From JBKPHS01 sp046729975 (lineage in GTDB: Bacteria; Actinomycetota; Thermoleophilia; Solirubrobacterales; Thermoleophilaceae), in NCBI GenBank assembly GCA_046729975.1, contig JBKPHS010000106.1, forward strand, positions 1 through 47,663: a DNA stretch of 47,663 nt, written 5' to 3'. The notes beneath the pieces were generated by a model. It was not told the origin of the DNA. It did no database searches and worked only from the letters and a program-made list of their open reading frames with translations. This document shows positions 15,636 through 25,044 of the stretch, in pieces (position 1 is the first letter of the stretch; the number at the start of each line of letters is the position of its first letter). A program made the position numbers and the translations under genes.

Positions 15636-16280
15636 CTACTCGGAGCGCCCGGTGATCTCGATGGAGTCCGACGCCTCGAACGTCCCGTACGTGGGCTCGC
15701 CCGCGGGCTGGTACACGTTCACGGTCACGCCGGTGCTCGTGGTCTTGCTGTCGACCAGCTGTAGGGCAGCGGGCTTGGTGCCGTCCGTGAACAGCCGCCG
15801 GCCCTTGCCGAGCACCACCGGGTAGGTCAGCAGCCGGTACTCGTCGATGAGATCGTGCTGCATCAGCGTGCCGGCGAGGACGCCGCTGCCGTGCACCTGC
15901 AGCTCGCGGCCGGGCTGGCGCTTGAGCTCGGCCACCTGCTCGGCCAGATCGCCCTTGATCAGCGTCGAGCCCTCCCAGGAGACGTCCTGCAGGGTCCGCG
16001 ACGCCACGTACTTGGGCAGGCTGTTGAGCCGGCTCGCGACCGGGTCGTCGGGATCGGTCACCTGCGGCCAGTACGCGGCGAAGATCTCGTAGGTTCGGCG
16101 CCCGAGCAGGAACGCGTCCGCCTCCGCGAACCAGCCGGCAATCGCTTGGCCCATATCGGTGTCGGCGTAGGGCACGAGCCACCCACCGTGGTCGAACCCG
16201 CCGCTGGGATCCTCGTCGGTCCCGCCCGGGGCCTGCATGACGCCGTCCAGGGTCACAAAAGTCGTGAGGGTCAGTCGCAT
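15636..16280 (-). CDS. Dihydrofolate-reductase-like family protein (RibD C-terminal domain)
   Basis: 214 residues. It starts MRLTLTTFVTLDGVMQAPGG and has FLLGRRTYEIFAAYWP, KYVASRTL and LQVHGSGVLAGTLMQHDLIDEYRLLTYPVVLGKGRRLF. These are the NADPH-binding and fold motifs of RibD_C/YwjB-like reductases, which often sit in sigma-factor-linked accessory clusters. It is a probable NADPH-dependent reductase; substrate unknown. A good AGGAAGG precedes the ATG. It lies downstream of the broken DUF1579 copy and the sigma-factor gene, in the same orientation. Confidence 0.92.
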   Translation of the reverse strand: MRLTLTTFVTLDGVMQAPGGTDEDPSGGFDHGGWLVPYADTDMGQAIAGWFAEADAFLLGRRTYEIFAAYWPQVTDPDDPVASRLNSLPKYVASRTLQDVSWEGSTLIKGDLAEQVAELKRQPGRELQVHGSGVLAGTLMQHDLIDEYRLLTYPVVLGKGRRLFTDGTKPAALQLVDSKTTSTGVTVNVYQPAGEPTYGTFEASDSIEITGRSE

Positions 16281-16350
16281 GTCGGCACCTTCCTTCCGCT
16301 GGTTGCTCTCGAGATGCTGCCGATCATTAGACCGGCGGCGGGTCCGAGAC

Positions 16351-16644
16351 TCATCGCTCGATGGATAATGCGGAACTTCTTCGCGTCAGAGTCGTAGCCC
16401 AGTAGTTGACCCCCCTCCGGGCCGGTTCGCTCCCGAAGACCGTCTCGTAAGTGCTGACCAGGAAGTAGCCGCCGTCGAGCCAGTAGAACCTCTCGGTGTT
16501 CGTGACGCGCACGCCGGGCCCGAGCACGCTGTCGCGAGTGTGCTCCTCGCTCCTCCACATCCCGAGCAACGGCTCCAGGCGCTCGGCCTCGGGGTCTGGC
16601 GGCGGTGCGTCGAATGCCGACGTGGTGGTGTTGTCGTCTGTCAC
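16351..16644 (-). pseudogene. DUF1579-like gene, frameshifted and truncated
   Basis: The 5' part reads RLEPLLGMWRSEEHTRD, then FYWLDGGYFLVSTYETVFG, matching the intact paralogue at 18190-18645 (RLEALVGTWKTEG, YEWLPGGFALLHRVD). After GVNYW (about 16400) the frame continues as nonsense, while the next frame gives GYDSDAKKFRII, aligning exactly with GYDPARRTYVTQ of the paralogue. One missing G in the G-run around 16398-16400 explains the shift. Homology then stops after about 16363, so the C-terminal half (about 75 residues) is absent. It is therefore doubly damaged; a sequencing slip could explain the frameshift but not the truncation. Confidence 0.82.
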
Positions 16645-16675
16645 GGGGTTCCTCCTTCGCCGCCCGTTATCGGGG

Positions 16676-17713
16676 TTAGGCGGCCGGAATCTCGTCTGGC
16701 AGGCCGAAGCGCGGGAAGATCGCGGGGGTGCGAAACGCCGTGACGTCCGCGATCATGGCGCCGCGCAGGGTGAGGACGTCGAGTGCCAGGGGCAGGTAGC
16801 CGCCGGCCTCGCGGTCGAGAAGGTAGGTCGCCAGCGCCAGCTGTCCGTTTGCGCGCACCGGGATGTACCGAAGCCGGGGCGGCGGGCCGGTCGGCATCAG
16901 CCACGAGTCGGCGACTGCGTCACGACCGCGGGACCAGCCCGGATATGGCGGCATCCCGAACGTCGCGTCGTCGGCCAGCATGGCGAGGATCGCGTCGATC
17001 TCGCCCCGCTCAAAGGCATCGGCGAAGCGCTTCACGATCTCTCGCAGCCGCCGGTCGCCGAGCCTGTGCAGCGTCGCTTGCTGGCTCTCCTCTGGCAACC
17101 GCTCGTCGACTGTCCGGCGGGCGCGTTGCAGGGCGCCGTTGACCGATGCGACGGTGGTCTCGAGGGATTCCGAGGACTCCTTGGCAGAGAACCCGAGCAC
17201 GTCGCGGAGGATGAGGACGGCCCGCTGGCGGGGCGGAAGGTGCTGCAGTGTCGCAACGAACGCGAGCTCGAGCGCCTCGCGCCGCTCGTAGCGAGCGTCG
17301 GGCGCCGCTTCGCCATCCGCGACGCCGAGGGTCTCGTCGGGCTACGGCTCTATCCACACAGAGTCTGGTGCCGGCTGCTCGGGCTCGTCGCCGCCGGGAC
17401 CCGTAGCCGGTCCGTAGTCGATCGGGAGCACGCGCTTGGGACGCCGGGCGATCGCGTCGAGGCAAACGTTGGTGGCGATCCGGTACAGCCAGGTCCGAAG
17501 CGAGCTTCGACCGCGGAACTTCGGCAGCGCCCGCCACGCGCGCAAGAGGGTGTCCTGGAGCGCATCGTCGGCGTCGTGCAGCGAGCCGAGCATCCGGTAG
17601 CAATGCGCATGGAGATCAGCTCGCTGGGCCTCGACGAGGCCACGGAAGGCGCCCTCGTCGACGCGGCCAGCCGCCGCTAACCGTACGTCTTCGATGTTGG
17701 ATCCGGTGCGCAT
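16676..17713 (-). pseudogene. RNA polymerase sigma factor (SigG/SigJ-like ECF) interrupted by an in-frame TAG
   Basis: Read through, this is a 345-residue sigma factor. Region 2 has FRGLVEAQRADLHAHCYRMLGSLHDADDALQDTLLRAWR and FRGRSSLRTWLYRIATNVCLD. After WIEP comes a TAG at 17342-17344, then in the same frame PDETLG, region 4 (LPPRQRAVLILRDVLGFSAKE, VNGALQRAR) and a C-terminal SnoaL-like domain (IVKRFADAFERGEIDAILAMLADDATFGMPPY). Relatives, as I recall them, have WLxPYPD here, so the TAG replaces a Tyr codon (TAC/TAT). Without readthrough only region 2 is made. It is divergent from the VOC and DUF1579 genes. It could be a genuine amber mutation or a base error. Confidence 0.85.
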
Positions 17714-17800
17714 CCTCACCAACTTAGACCCGCGGAACGGCGCAGACTGATCGCGTCGCCGGTGAGTTTCGGCGCGGGCGCCGGTCAAACGAGACAGGAC

Positions 17801-18163
17801 GTGAGCGCGGCCATCGTCAACCCCATCGTGCATCTCGAGCTCCGGACGGACAACTTGCCGCGAGCGTGCGCTTTCTACACGCAGCTCTTCCGCTGGAAGG
17901 CGGAGACGATCCACGCCGATGGGAGCTCCTACCTCGCGCTCGAGCTCGGCGAAGGGATCCAGGGCGGTGCGGTGGAGCACGAGATCGAGCGCACGGCGTG
18001 GCTGCCCTACGTCGAAGTTGCCGATATCGCGCAGGCCACCGAGCGCGGTCGCCTGCTCGGCGGGGCGGTGCTGCTCGAACCTCGAGAAGGGCCCGCCGGC
18101 TGGCGAAGCGTGCTCGCCGTGCCCGCCGGGGCCGAGATCGCGTTGTGGCAACCGAAGGTGTGA
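17801..18163 (+). CDS. VOC-superfamily (glyoxalase-like) protein
   Basis: About 120 residues from GTG at 17801 (an in-frame GTG at 17762 would add 13 residues). A single pair of beta-alpha-beta-beta-beta modules is visible: IVHLELRTDNLPRACAFYTQLFRWKAE, then YLALELGEGIQGGAVEH and YVEVADIAQATERGRLLGG with VLAVPAGAEIALWQP. His in the first strand and Glu in the last could bind a metal. Enzyme or small-molecule-binding role unknown. It is divergent from the sigma-factor gene and followed by the intact DUF1579 gene, probably as one transcript. Confidence 0.85.
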   Translation: MSAAIVNPIVHLELRTDNLPRACAFYTQLFRWKAETIHADGSSYLALELGEGIQGGAVEHEIERTAWLPYVEVADIAQATERGRLLGGAVLLEPREGPAGWRSVLAVPAGAEIALWQPKV

Positions 18164-18189
18164 GAGCGAACGGACAACAGGAGGGATGG

Positions 18190-18645
18190 ATGGCACACGA
18201 TCCCGGTACCGAGAACGAACGTCTCGAAGCGTTGGTCGGCACGTGGAAGACGGAGGGATGCACCAGGGAGACTGCGGGAGCCCCCGCAGCCAGGATCGAC
18301 GCAGTGGACACCTATGAGTGGCTGCCCGGCGGGTTCGCGCTGTTGCACCGCGTCGACGCCCACGTGGGAGACCAGAAAGTCGAGGGGGCCGAGATCATCG
18401 GCTACGACCCTGCGCGCCGGACCTACGTCACGCAGTACTTCGGCAGTGACGGGCCAAGCGCCTACGAGGCGAGCCTCAATGAGGAGGAGGGAGCCCTGGT
18501 CTGGAGGATGCGAAGCGAGACGGACCGGTTCACCGGGATCTTCACCGACGACGGCAACACCATCGCCGGCCACTGGGAGCTGCTTGGCGATGACTTGAGC
18601 TGGCAGGCCTGGATGGACGTCACGCTGACCAAGCAGGCGGCCTGA
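18190..18645 (+). CDS. DUF1579-family protein, intact copy
   Basis: 151 residues, ATG behind AGGAGGG. It starts ERLEALVGTWKTEGCTRE and continues TYEWLPGGFALLHRVD, EIIGYDPARRTYVTQYF, LVWRMRSETDRFTGIF and IAGHWELLGDDLSWQAW, a lipocalin-like beta-barrel pattern. No catalytic residues are apparent. It is the intact counterpart of the damaged copy at 16351-16644 on the other side of the sigma gene. Confidence 0.9.
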   Translation: MAHDPGTENERLEALVGTWKTEGCTRETAGAPAARIDAVDTYEWLPGGFALLHRVDAHVGDQKVEGAEIIGYDPARRTYVTQYFGSDGPSAYEASLNEEEGALVWRMRSETDRFTGIFTDDGNTIAGHWELLGDDLSWQAWMDVTLTKQAA

Positions 18646-18676
18646 GACGCCTCTCGGCAGCGAGGTCTGCTCGCTA

Positions 18677-20653
<1,977 letters not shown>

Positions 20654-20730
20654 CTGTCTACCTCCCTCGCGTCTCTCTCCTGCCGGAAAGCTACCCGGAG
20701 CCGGCGTTCATCCCACCTGTGCCGCTCGCG

Positions 20731-21411
20731 CTAGAGCGCGCCGATCGACGCGGCGATGCGCCGGTACGACTCGGCCGGATCGCTCGAGCCGAAGACGGCG
20801 GAGCCGGCGACGAGCAGGCTGGCCCCCGCGTTGGCGCAGACGGGGGCGGTCTGCTCGTCGATACCGCCGTCGACCTCGATCACAACGTCGTCGGGTAGCA
20901 GCTCGCGCAGGCGGGCGACCCTTGCAGGGGACGATTGGATGAACTCCTGGCCACCCCAGCCCGGGTTGACCGTCATGCACAACACGAGCCCGGCGACGTC
21001 GCCGAGCCCGGCCGCCACGTCGGCGGGCGTGCCCGGGTTGAGCGCGAGCCCCGGTCGGCAGCCCGCCTCCCGGACCGCCTTGAGCGCGTAGTGCACGTTC
21101 GGGGTGGCCTCGTAGTGCACGGTGATGCCGTCGGCGCCGGCCTCGGCGAACGCCTGGACGTGGCGCTCGGGCCGCTCGACCATCAGGTGAACGTCGAGGT
21201 ACCCGCCGGCATTGTGGGTCTGCTCGCGGAGAGCGTCCACGACGAGCGGTCCCATCGTGATCGGCGGCACGAAGTGGCCGTCCATCACGTCTACCTGGAT
21301 AACCCGGGCGCCCGCTTCCATGACCTCCGCCACCTGCTCGCCAAGGCGGGAGAAGTCCGCGGACAGGATCGAAGGTACGACGCGCCTGCCTTCGGGTAGT
21401 GCGGCCGCCAT
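20731..21411 (-). CDS. rpe: Ribulose-phosphate 3-epimerase
   Basis: 226 residues, a TIM barrel with all the family signatures: VPSILSADFSRLGEQV, VDVMDGHFVPPITMGP (metal-binding His/Asp), LDVHLMVERPERHV, CMTVNPGWGGQEFI and IEVDGGIDEQTAP, ending with LVAGSAVFG. It interconverts ribulose-5-phosphate and xylulose-5-phosphate in the pentose phosphate pathway. TAGCTT lies nine bases before the ATG with no Shine-Dalgarno, so a leaderless mRNA is likely. Confidence 0.97.
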   Translation of the reverse strand: MAAALPEGRRVVPSILSADFSRLGEQVAEVMEAGARVIQVDVMDGHFVPPITMGPLVVDALREQTHNAGGYLDVHLMVERPERHVQAFAEAGADGITVHYEATPNVHYALKAVREAGCRPGLALNPGTPADVAAGLGDVAGLVLCMTVNPGWGGQEFIQSSPARVARLRELLPDDVVIEVDGGIDEQTAPVCANAGASLLVAGSAVFGSSDPAESYRRIAASIGAL

Positions 21412-21420
21412 CCGCGCCGC

Positions 21421-21426
21421 AAGCTA
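21421..21426 (-). promoter_or_regulatory. Candidate -10 (TAGCTT) for leaderless rpe
   Basis: On the minus strand TAGCTT (TANNNT) ends nine bases before the rpe ATG at 21411. No ribosome binding site lies between them. Confidence 0.4.
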
Positions 21427-21452
21427 CAGGAGCGGTAAGACTGTGCCGCCTC

Positions 21453-21629
21453 ATGGACCGCAACACCATCCTGTGGGCGCTGGTCGTCTTCTTCGGGGCG
21501 ACGGTCGCATTCCAAGGAGTGCAGCGCGCGACCGACGACGAGAGCGTCGCGCTGACGATCGGGCTCGAGGTCGTCGTGCTCGCGCTGATAGTCGGCGGGA
21601 TACTGCTCTACATCCGCCGCCGGGGCTGA
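21453..21629 (+). CDS. Small two-helix membrane protein
   Basis: 58 residues: MDRNTILWALVVFFGATVAFQGVQ forms helix one, a short acidic loop (RATDDES) follows, and LTIGLEVVVLALIVGGILLYI forms helix two, with a basic RRRG end. Both termini would lie in the cytoplasm. No family is recognised. It stands divergent from rpe and ends directly against the stop of the convergent thyX-like gene. Confidence 0.7.
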   Translation: MDRNTILWALVVFFGATVAFQGVQRATDDESVALTIGLEVVVLALIVGGILLYIRRRG

Positions 21630-23222
21630 TCAGACGGTCGCCGCGCGCTTCGCGTGGGTACGGATCTCGGACAGGATCCGCTCGAGCCGTGGCTCGGTGT
21701 CGCGGTCCACGTGGCTGATCGCCGCGGCGACCGCCGGGTGGACCTCGGCGATCTGGCGATGGAGCTCGTGCGCCACCGCGCGGTAGGTCGGATGCCCCTC
21801 ACGACCGGAGCGGAGCTCGATCAGGTGCATGGCCTCGCGCGCGTTCATGTCGAGGACGTACCGGATGCGGTAGCCGAGGCAGAGCGCGTATGGGGCGAGG
21901 TCTTCGAGTCCCGCGGCGGCGAGCCGCTCGTATTCGGCGCGTGAGGCGTCGAGCCCGCCGCGGTAGGCATCGGCCACACCCGCCTGCTCGAGCTCGTCCG
22001 GCACGCCGGCGCCGAGATTTGGCGTGAGCGGCTGCCACTGGATCGTCAGCATCCGGTGGCGCTGGAGGTCGCGGAAGGCGCCGTAGTCGCCGACCACCTC
22101 GAAGCGGTAGCTCACGGCCTCGAAGCCGCGGCCTGGGCGGTGACGGCGGTTCTCCCGCTCGCCGACGAGCTCGGCGATCAGCATGGCGCGCTCGTCCGGC
22201 GGCAGCACGCGCACGGCGGCGCGCGTCTCCTCCTCCGAGACTCCCGCTGCTTCGAAGAGCAACGCCGCGAGCAGGTCGTCCTCGGAGCCGCGCACCGCGA
22301 GCAGCCGCACCGACGGCCGCGTCTCCTCCCGAGCCCGCGCGCGACCGAGGCCGAGCCGCGCCGCCGAGCGCTCCGCTGCACGCTCGCGCTCCTGCAGGTA
22401 CTCGATCCAGCGGCCGCCGCGCTCAGGGCGGTCGACCCGCGCGACGAAGCTTGGCATCACCGCATTCAGCTCCGCGAGGATCATGCCGCCGTACTCGCGA
22501 GCTTCCGGCAACGGCGAAGCGATCAGCCTCAGGATCAGCTGCTCGTAGGCCTGGCCCGTCGCGAATATCCCCATGTGCGAGAGCGATCCCGCCGGCAGGA
22601 GGCCGCGCAGCAGGTCGAGCGCCTTCGCCCGTACCGAGCGCCTGTGCGCGGACTCCGGCTCGCCCTCGGCGCGCGGGAAGCGCTCGGCCGCCCAGGACTC
22701 GACGCGCGGCAGCGCCGCCGAGTAGGTCTCGAAGAGGCCGTCCATGACACGCTCGTAGTCCGGTCCGAGCGACTCGTCGCGCCAGTAGCGGTAGCCGCCG
22801 CCCGGCATCGGCGCGTCGTAGGGGATGTAGCGGGTCGACTGCTCGAGATAGGCGGCCAGCCGGCCGCGCTGGAGGACCTTGGTCACGATGTTCGAGACCC
22901 ACTCGCAGGCAACGTGCGCTCCGCCGAGCTGGGCTACCGAGTCGTCGCCGTAGCCGAGGAAGATCTTGCGGTAGAGGTCGGCCGCGCGCTCGCCCTCGGC
23001 GCCGTCGAACGCCGCCGCCGCCGCGGCCTCGAGGTCCCCGGCGAACTCGTCGAGGAACAGGCGCCTCAGCGTCCCCTGGTAGCGCGAGTACCGCGCGAAC
23101 AGCGCGCCCTTGACCGTCTCCGGAAGGTTGACGAGCGCGAACACCGGCCGGTCGAGGTTCGTGAAGTGGGGCGCGAGCGCTTCGCGCTCCGCGGGGGTGA
23201 AGGCCTCGACCGGGTACTCCAT
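21630..23222 (-). CDS. Tandem-domain FAD-dependent thymidylate synthase (ThyX) homologue
   Basis: 530 residues, about twice the usual ThyX, with two ThyX-like halves. The first half carries YGDDSVAQLG and LQRGRLAAYLEQSTRY (119-132), where the canonical RHRxxS...SxR signature has lost the His and first Ser but keeps QSTRY. The second half carries FRDLQRHRMLTIQWQPLTPN (384-402), which keeps RHR but has lost the S-x-R part, and ends with an ELRSGREGHPTYR-like ThyX finish. ThyX makes dTMP from dUMP with FAD and methylene-folate as a homotetramer. This protein may assemble composite sites from unlike halves or have another role. No other ThyX or ThyA is in the window. Confidence 0.88.
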   Translation of the reverse strand: MEYPVEAFTPAEREALAPHFTNLDRPVFALVNLPETVKGALFARYSRYQGTLRRLFLDEFAGDLEAAAAAAFDGAEGERAADLYRKIFLGYGDDSVAQLGGAHVACEWVSNIVTKVLQRGRLAAYLEQSTRYIPYDAPMPGGGYRYWRDESLGPDYERVMDGLFETYSAALPRVESWAAERFPRAEGEPESAHRRSVRAKALDLLRGLLPAGSLSHMGIFATGQAYEQLILRLIASPLPEAREYGGMILAELNAVMPSFVARVDRPERGGRWIEYLQERERAAERSAARLGLGRARAREETRPSVRLLAVRGSEDDLLAALLFEAAGVSEEETRAAVRVLPPDERAMLIAELVGERENRRHRPGRGFEAVSYRFEVVGDYGAFRDLQRHRMLTIQWQPLTPNLGAGVPDELEQAGVADAYRGGLDASRAEYERLAAAGLEDLAPYALCLGYRIRYVLDMNAREAMHLIELRSGREGHPTYRAVAHELHRQIAEVHPAVAAAISHVDRDTEPRLERILSEIRTHAKRAATV

Positions 23223-23270
23223 GTTGGGCGGGTCAGTGTAGGCCGCCGACCGGCGGCCTCAGCGGACGCG

Positions 23271-23486
23271 TCAGCCCTTTCCCTCCCAGCCGACCGTTAC
23301 CCCGTCGGGCCCGACGATCGTGGGCACCACGCCGCTGTCCCGCGAGTGGCGGAAGAGCTCCGCCCGCCACTCCGGGTTGGTCGTCGCGTCGCGCTCCTCC
23401 CAGTCGAGGCCCTGCTCGCGCAGCGCCGTGCGCGCGGCGTCGCAGTAGGGGCAGCCCGGCTTGACGTACATGATGCGCTCGGCCAC
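23271..23486 (-). CDS. Mini-glutaredoxin (NrdH/Mrx1-like)
   Basis: 71 residues with KPGCPYCDAARTALREQGLDWEERD at the N-terminus. This gives a CxxC active site (CPYC), followed by GVVPTIVGPDGVTVGW, which includes the cis-Pro (VPT) of the thioredoxin fold and the glutathione/partner-binding VTVGW strand. A cytoplasmic dithiol redox carrier is expected; whether it uses mycothiol, thioredoxin reductase or glutathione cannot be told. Confidence 0.9.
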   Translation of the reverse strand: MAERIMYVKPGCPYCDAARTALREQGLDWEERDATTNPEWRAELFRHSRDSGVVPTIVGPDGVTVGWEGKG

Positions 23487-23495
23487 GGGCCGAGG

Positions 23496-23612
23496 CTACC
23501 AGCGGGGCGGCTCCACCTCGGTCGCGTCGCCTAGCGCGGCCGCGCGCGCCAGCGCCAGCGCGACCACGAGGATCGCAACGTACGCGACGAGCAGGACTGG
23601 CAGCAGAAGCAT
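23496..23612 (-). CDS. Very small single-helix membrane protein
   Basis: 38 residues: MLLLPVLLVAYVAILVVALALA makes one membrane helix, followed by a short tail AAALGDATEVEPPRW. The ATG has a GAGGG five bases upstream, and the gene ends nine bases before the mini-glutaredoxin start on the same strand. Function unknown. Support is the ribosome site, the clean helix and the fit between neighbours; it remains tentative because of its size. Confidence 0.5.
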   Translation of the reverse strand: MLLLPVLLVAYVAILVVALALARAAALGDATEVEPPRW

Positions 23613-23682
23613 TGGGTCCCTCGGCTCCACGCGATCATCGACGGCTCCCCGGACGGCACCGCGCGGAGTAGCGTTAGCCGCC

Positions 23683-25044
23683 GTGAGCGAGACGGCGGAT
23701 GTGGTGCCGGGTCCCCTGCTCGAGCAGGAGCTCCAGCGTGTCGGCCATTCGCTCGCGGCGTCGTTTCCCCGGCGCAGCCGCAACCCCGTCAAGGCGATGG
23801 ACGCAAGGGCGATGGAGATCGCGTCCCGGGACGCCGAGCTGCGCGCCGCGCTGTTTCGCTTCGTCGACGTCACGCCGGCTTGCCGCTCGCTCGACGACCT
23901 GGCCCGGCACCTCACCGAGTACCTCGACGAGCTGGATAAGCGCCCCCCTCCGCTCGAGGCCGCGATGCGGATGGCGGGCTCCAAGCCGGGCCGGGCCGCG
24001 CTGGGGGCGGCAGCCGCGGCCGGCGTCCGGCACATGGCGCACCGCTTCATCGTCGGCGAGTCGCCGAAGGCGGCGCTCGGTGTGCTGAAGGGACTCTGGA
24101 ACGGAGGCGCGGCGGCCTCGGTGGACCTCCTCGGCGAGGCGACCGTGACCGCCGACGAGGCGGATCGCTACGCCGCTCGCTGCCTCGATGCAATAGAGAC
24201 GCTCGCCGCGGAGACGGCCGGCTGGCCCGAGCGTCCCTTGCTGGAGCGCGACTCGCTCGGCCCGCTCCCCCGCGCGAACCTGTCCGTGAAGGTCTCGGCG
24301 CTGACCCCGTTCATGCGACCGGACGCGCCCGAGCTCGGTCGCGACGACGCGGCGCAGCGGCTCAGGCCGTTGCTGCGCCGGGCCCGCGACCTGGACGCGC
24401 ATCTCCACATCGACATGGAGTCGCTCGACTCCCTCGAGACCACGATGGAGCTGATCTTCGAGCTGCTCGACGAGGATGAGTTCCGCGCTGGGCCGTCCGC
24501 GGGCTTGGTCCTGCAGGCCTACCTGCGCGAGTCGCCCTCCCAACTTGATCGCATCCTCGCCTGGGCCGGAGGGAGCCCGCGCACGCCCCCGCTCGTCGTG
24601 CGGCTCGTGAAGGGCGCCTACTGGGATCACGAGATCGTCGAGGCCCGCCAGCACGGCTGGCCCGCGCCCGTCTTCGAGGTGAAGGCGGACTGCGACCGCA
24701 ACTTCGAGGAGCTCTCCCGGCGCCTGCTGGATGCCCGCCCGCTGGTCCGGGTGGCGGTCGGGTCGCACAACCTCCGCTCCGTTTCGCAGGCGATCGCGTA
24801 CAGCCGCCTCTCGGGCGCCGAGGATCGCGACCTCGAGGTCCAGGTGCTGCGCGGCCTCGGCGACGAGCTCCAGCACGCGCTCTCCGCGGAGGGCCTGCGC
24901 GTGCGCACCTACTGCCCCGTCGGGGACCTCGTCGCGGGGATGGCCTACCTGGTGCGCCGTCTGCTCGAGAACACCTCGAACGAGTCGTTCCTTCACGAGC
25001 AGCAGCGCGGGGTCGCGCTGGAGGAGCTGCTCGCGCCGCCGTGA
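23683..25044 (+). CDS. Proline dehydrogenase (PutA N-terminal-like)
   Basis: 453 residues from GTG. Residues 1-110 form the helical arm typical of bifunctional PutA (MEIASRDAELRAALFRFVDVTPACR), longer than in usual one-function ProDH. The flavin barrel follows, with NLSVKVSALTPF, LHIDMES, RLVKGAYWDHE, VGSHNLRS and LLENTSNESF. It oxidises proline to pyrroline-5-carboxylate using FAD and passes electrons to the respiratory chain. Its TGA overlaps the GTG of the P5C dehydrogenase gene (GTGA). A TAGCGT box eight bases before the start suggests a leaderless message. Confidence 0.93.
   Translation: MSETADVVPGPLLEQELQRVGHSLAASFPRRSRNPVKAMDARAMEIASRDAELRAALFRFVDVTPACRSLDDLARHLTEYLDELDKRPPPLEAAMRMAGSKPGRAALGAAAAAGVRHMAHRFIVGESPKAALGVLKGLWNGGAAASVDLLGEATVTADEADRYAARCLDAIETLAAETAGWPERPLLERDSLGPLPRANLSVKVSALTPFMRPDAPELGRDDAAQRLRPLLRRARDLDAHLHIDMESLDSLETTMELIFELLDEDEFRAGPSAGLVLQAYLRESPSQLDRILAWAGGSPRTPPLVVRLVKGAYWDHEIVEARQHGWPAPVFEVKADCDRNFEELSRRLLDARPLVRVAVGSHNLRSVSQAIAYSRLSGAEDRDLEVQVLRGLGDELQHALSAEGLRVRTYCPVGDLVAGMAYLVRRLLENTSNESFLHEQQRGVALEELLAPP

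Noticed and set aside
17342..17344. TAG in the sigma-factor gene as programmed recoding (for example pyrrolysine)
   Set aside because: No recoding machinery or stem-loop is visible, and the replaced residue appears to be an ordinary Tyr; mutation or base error is simpler.
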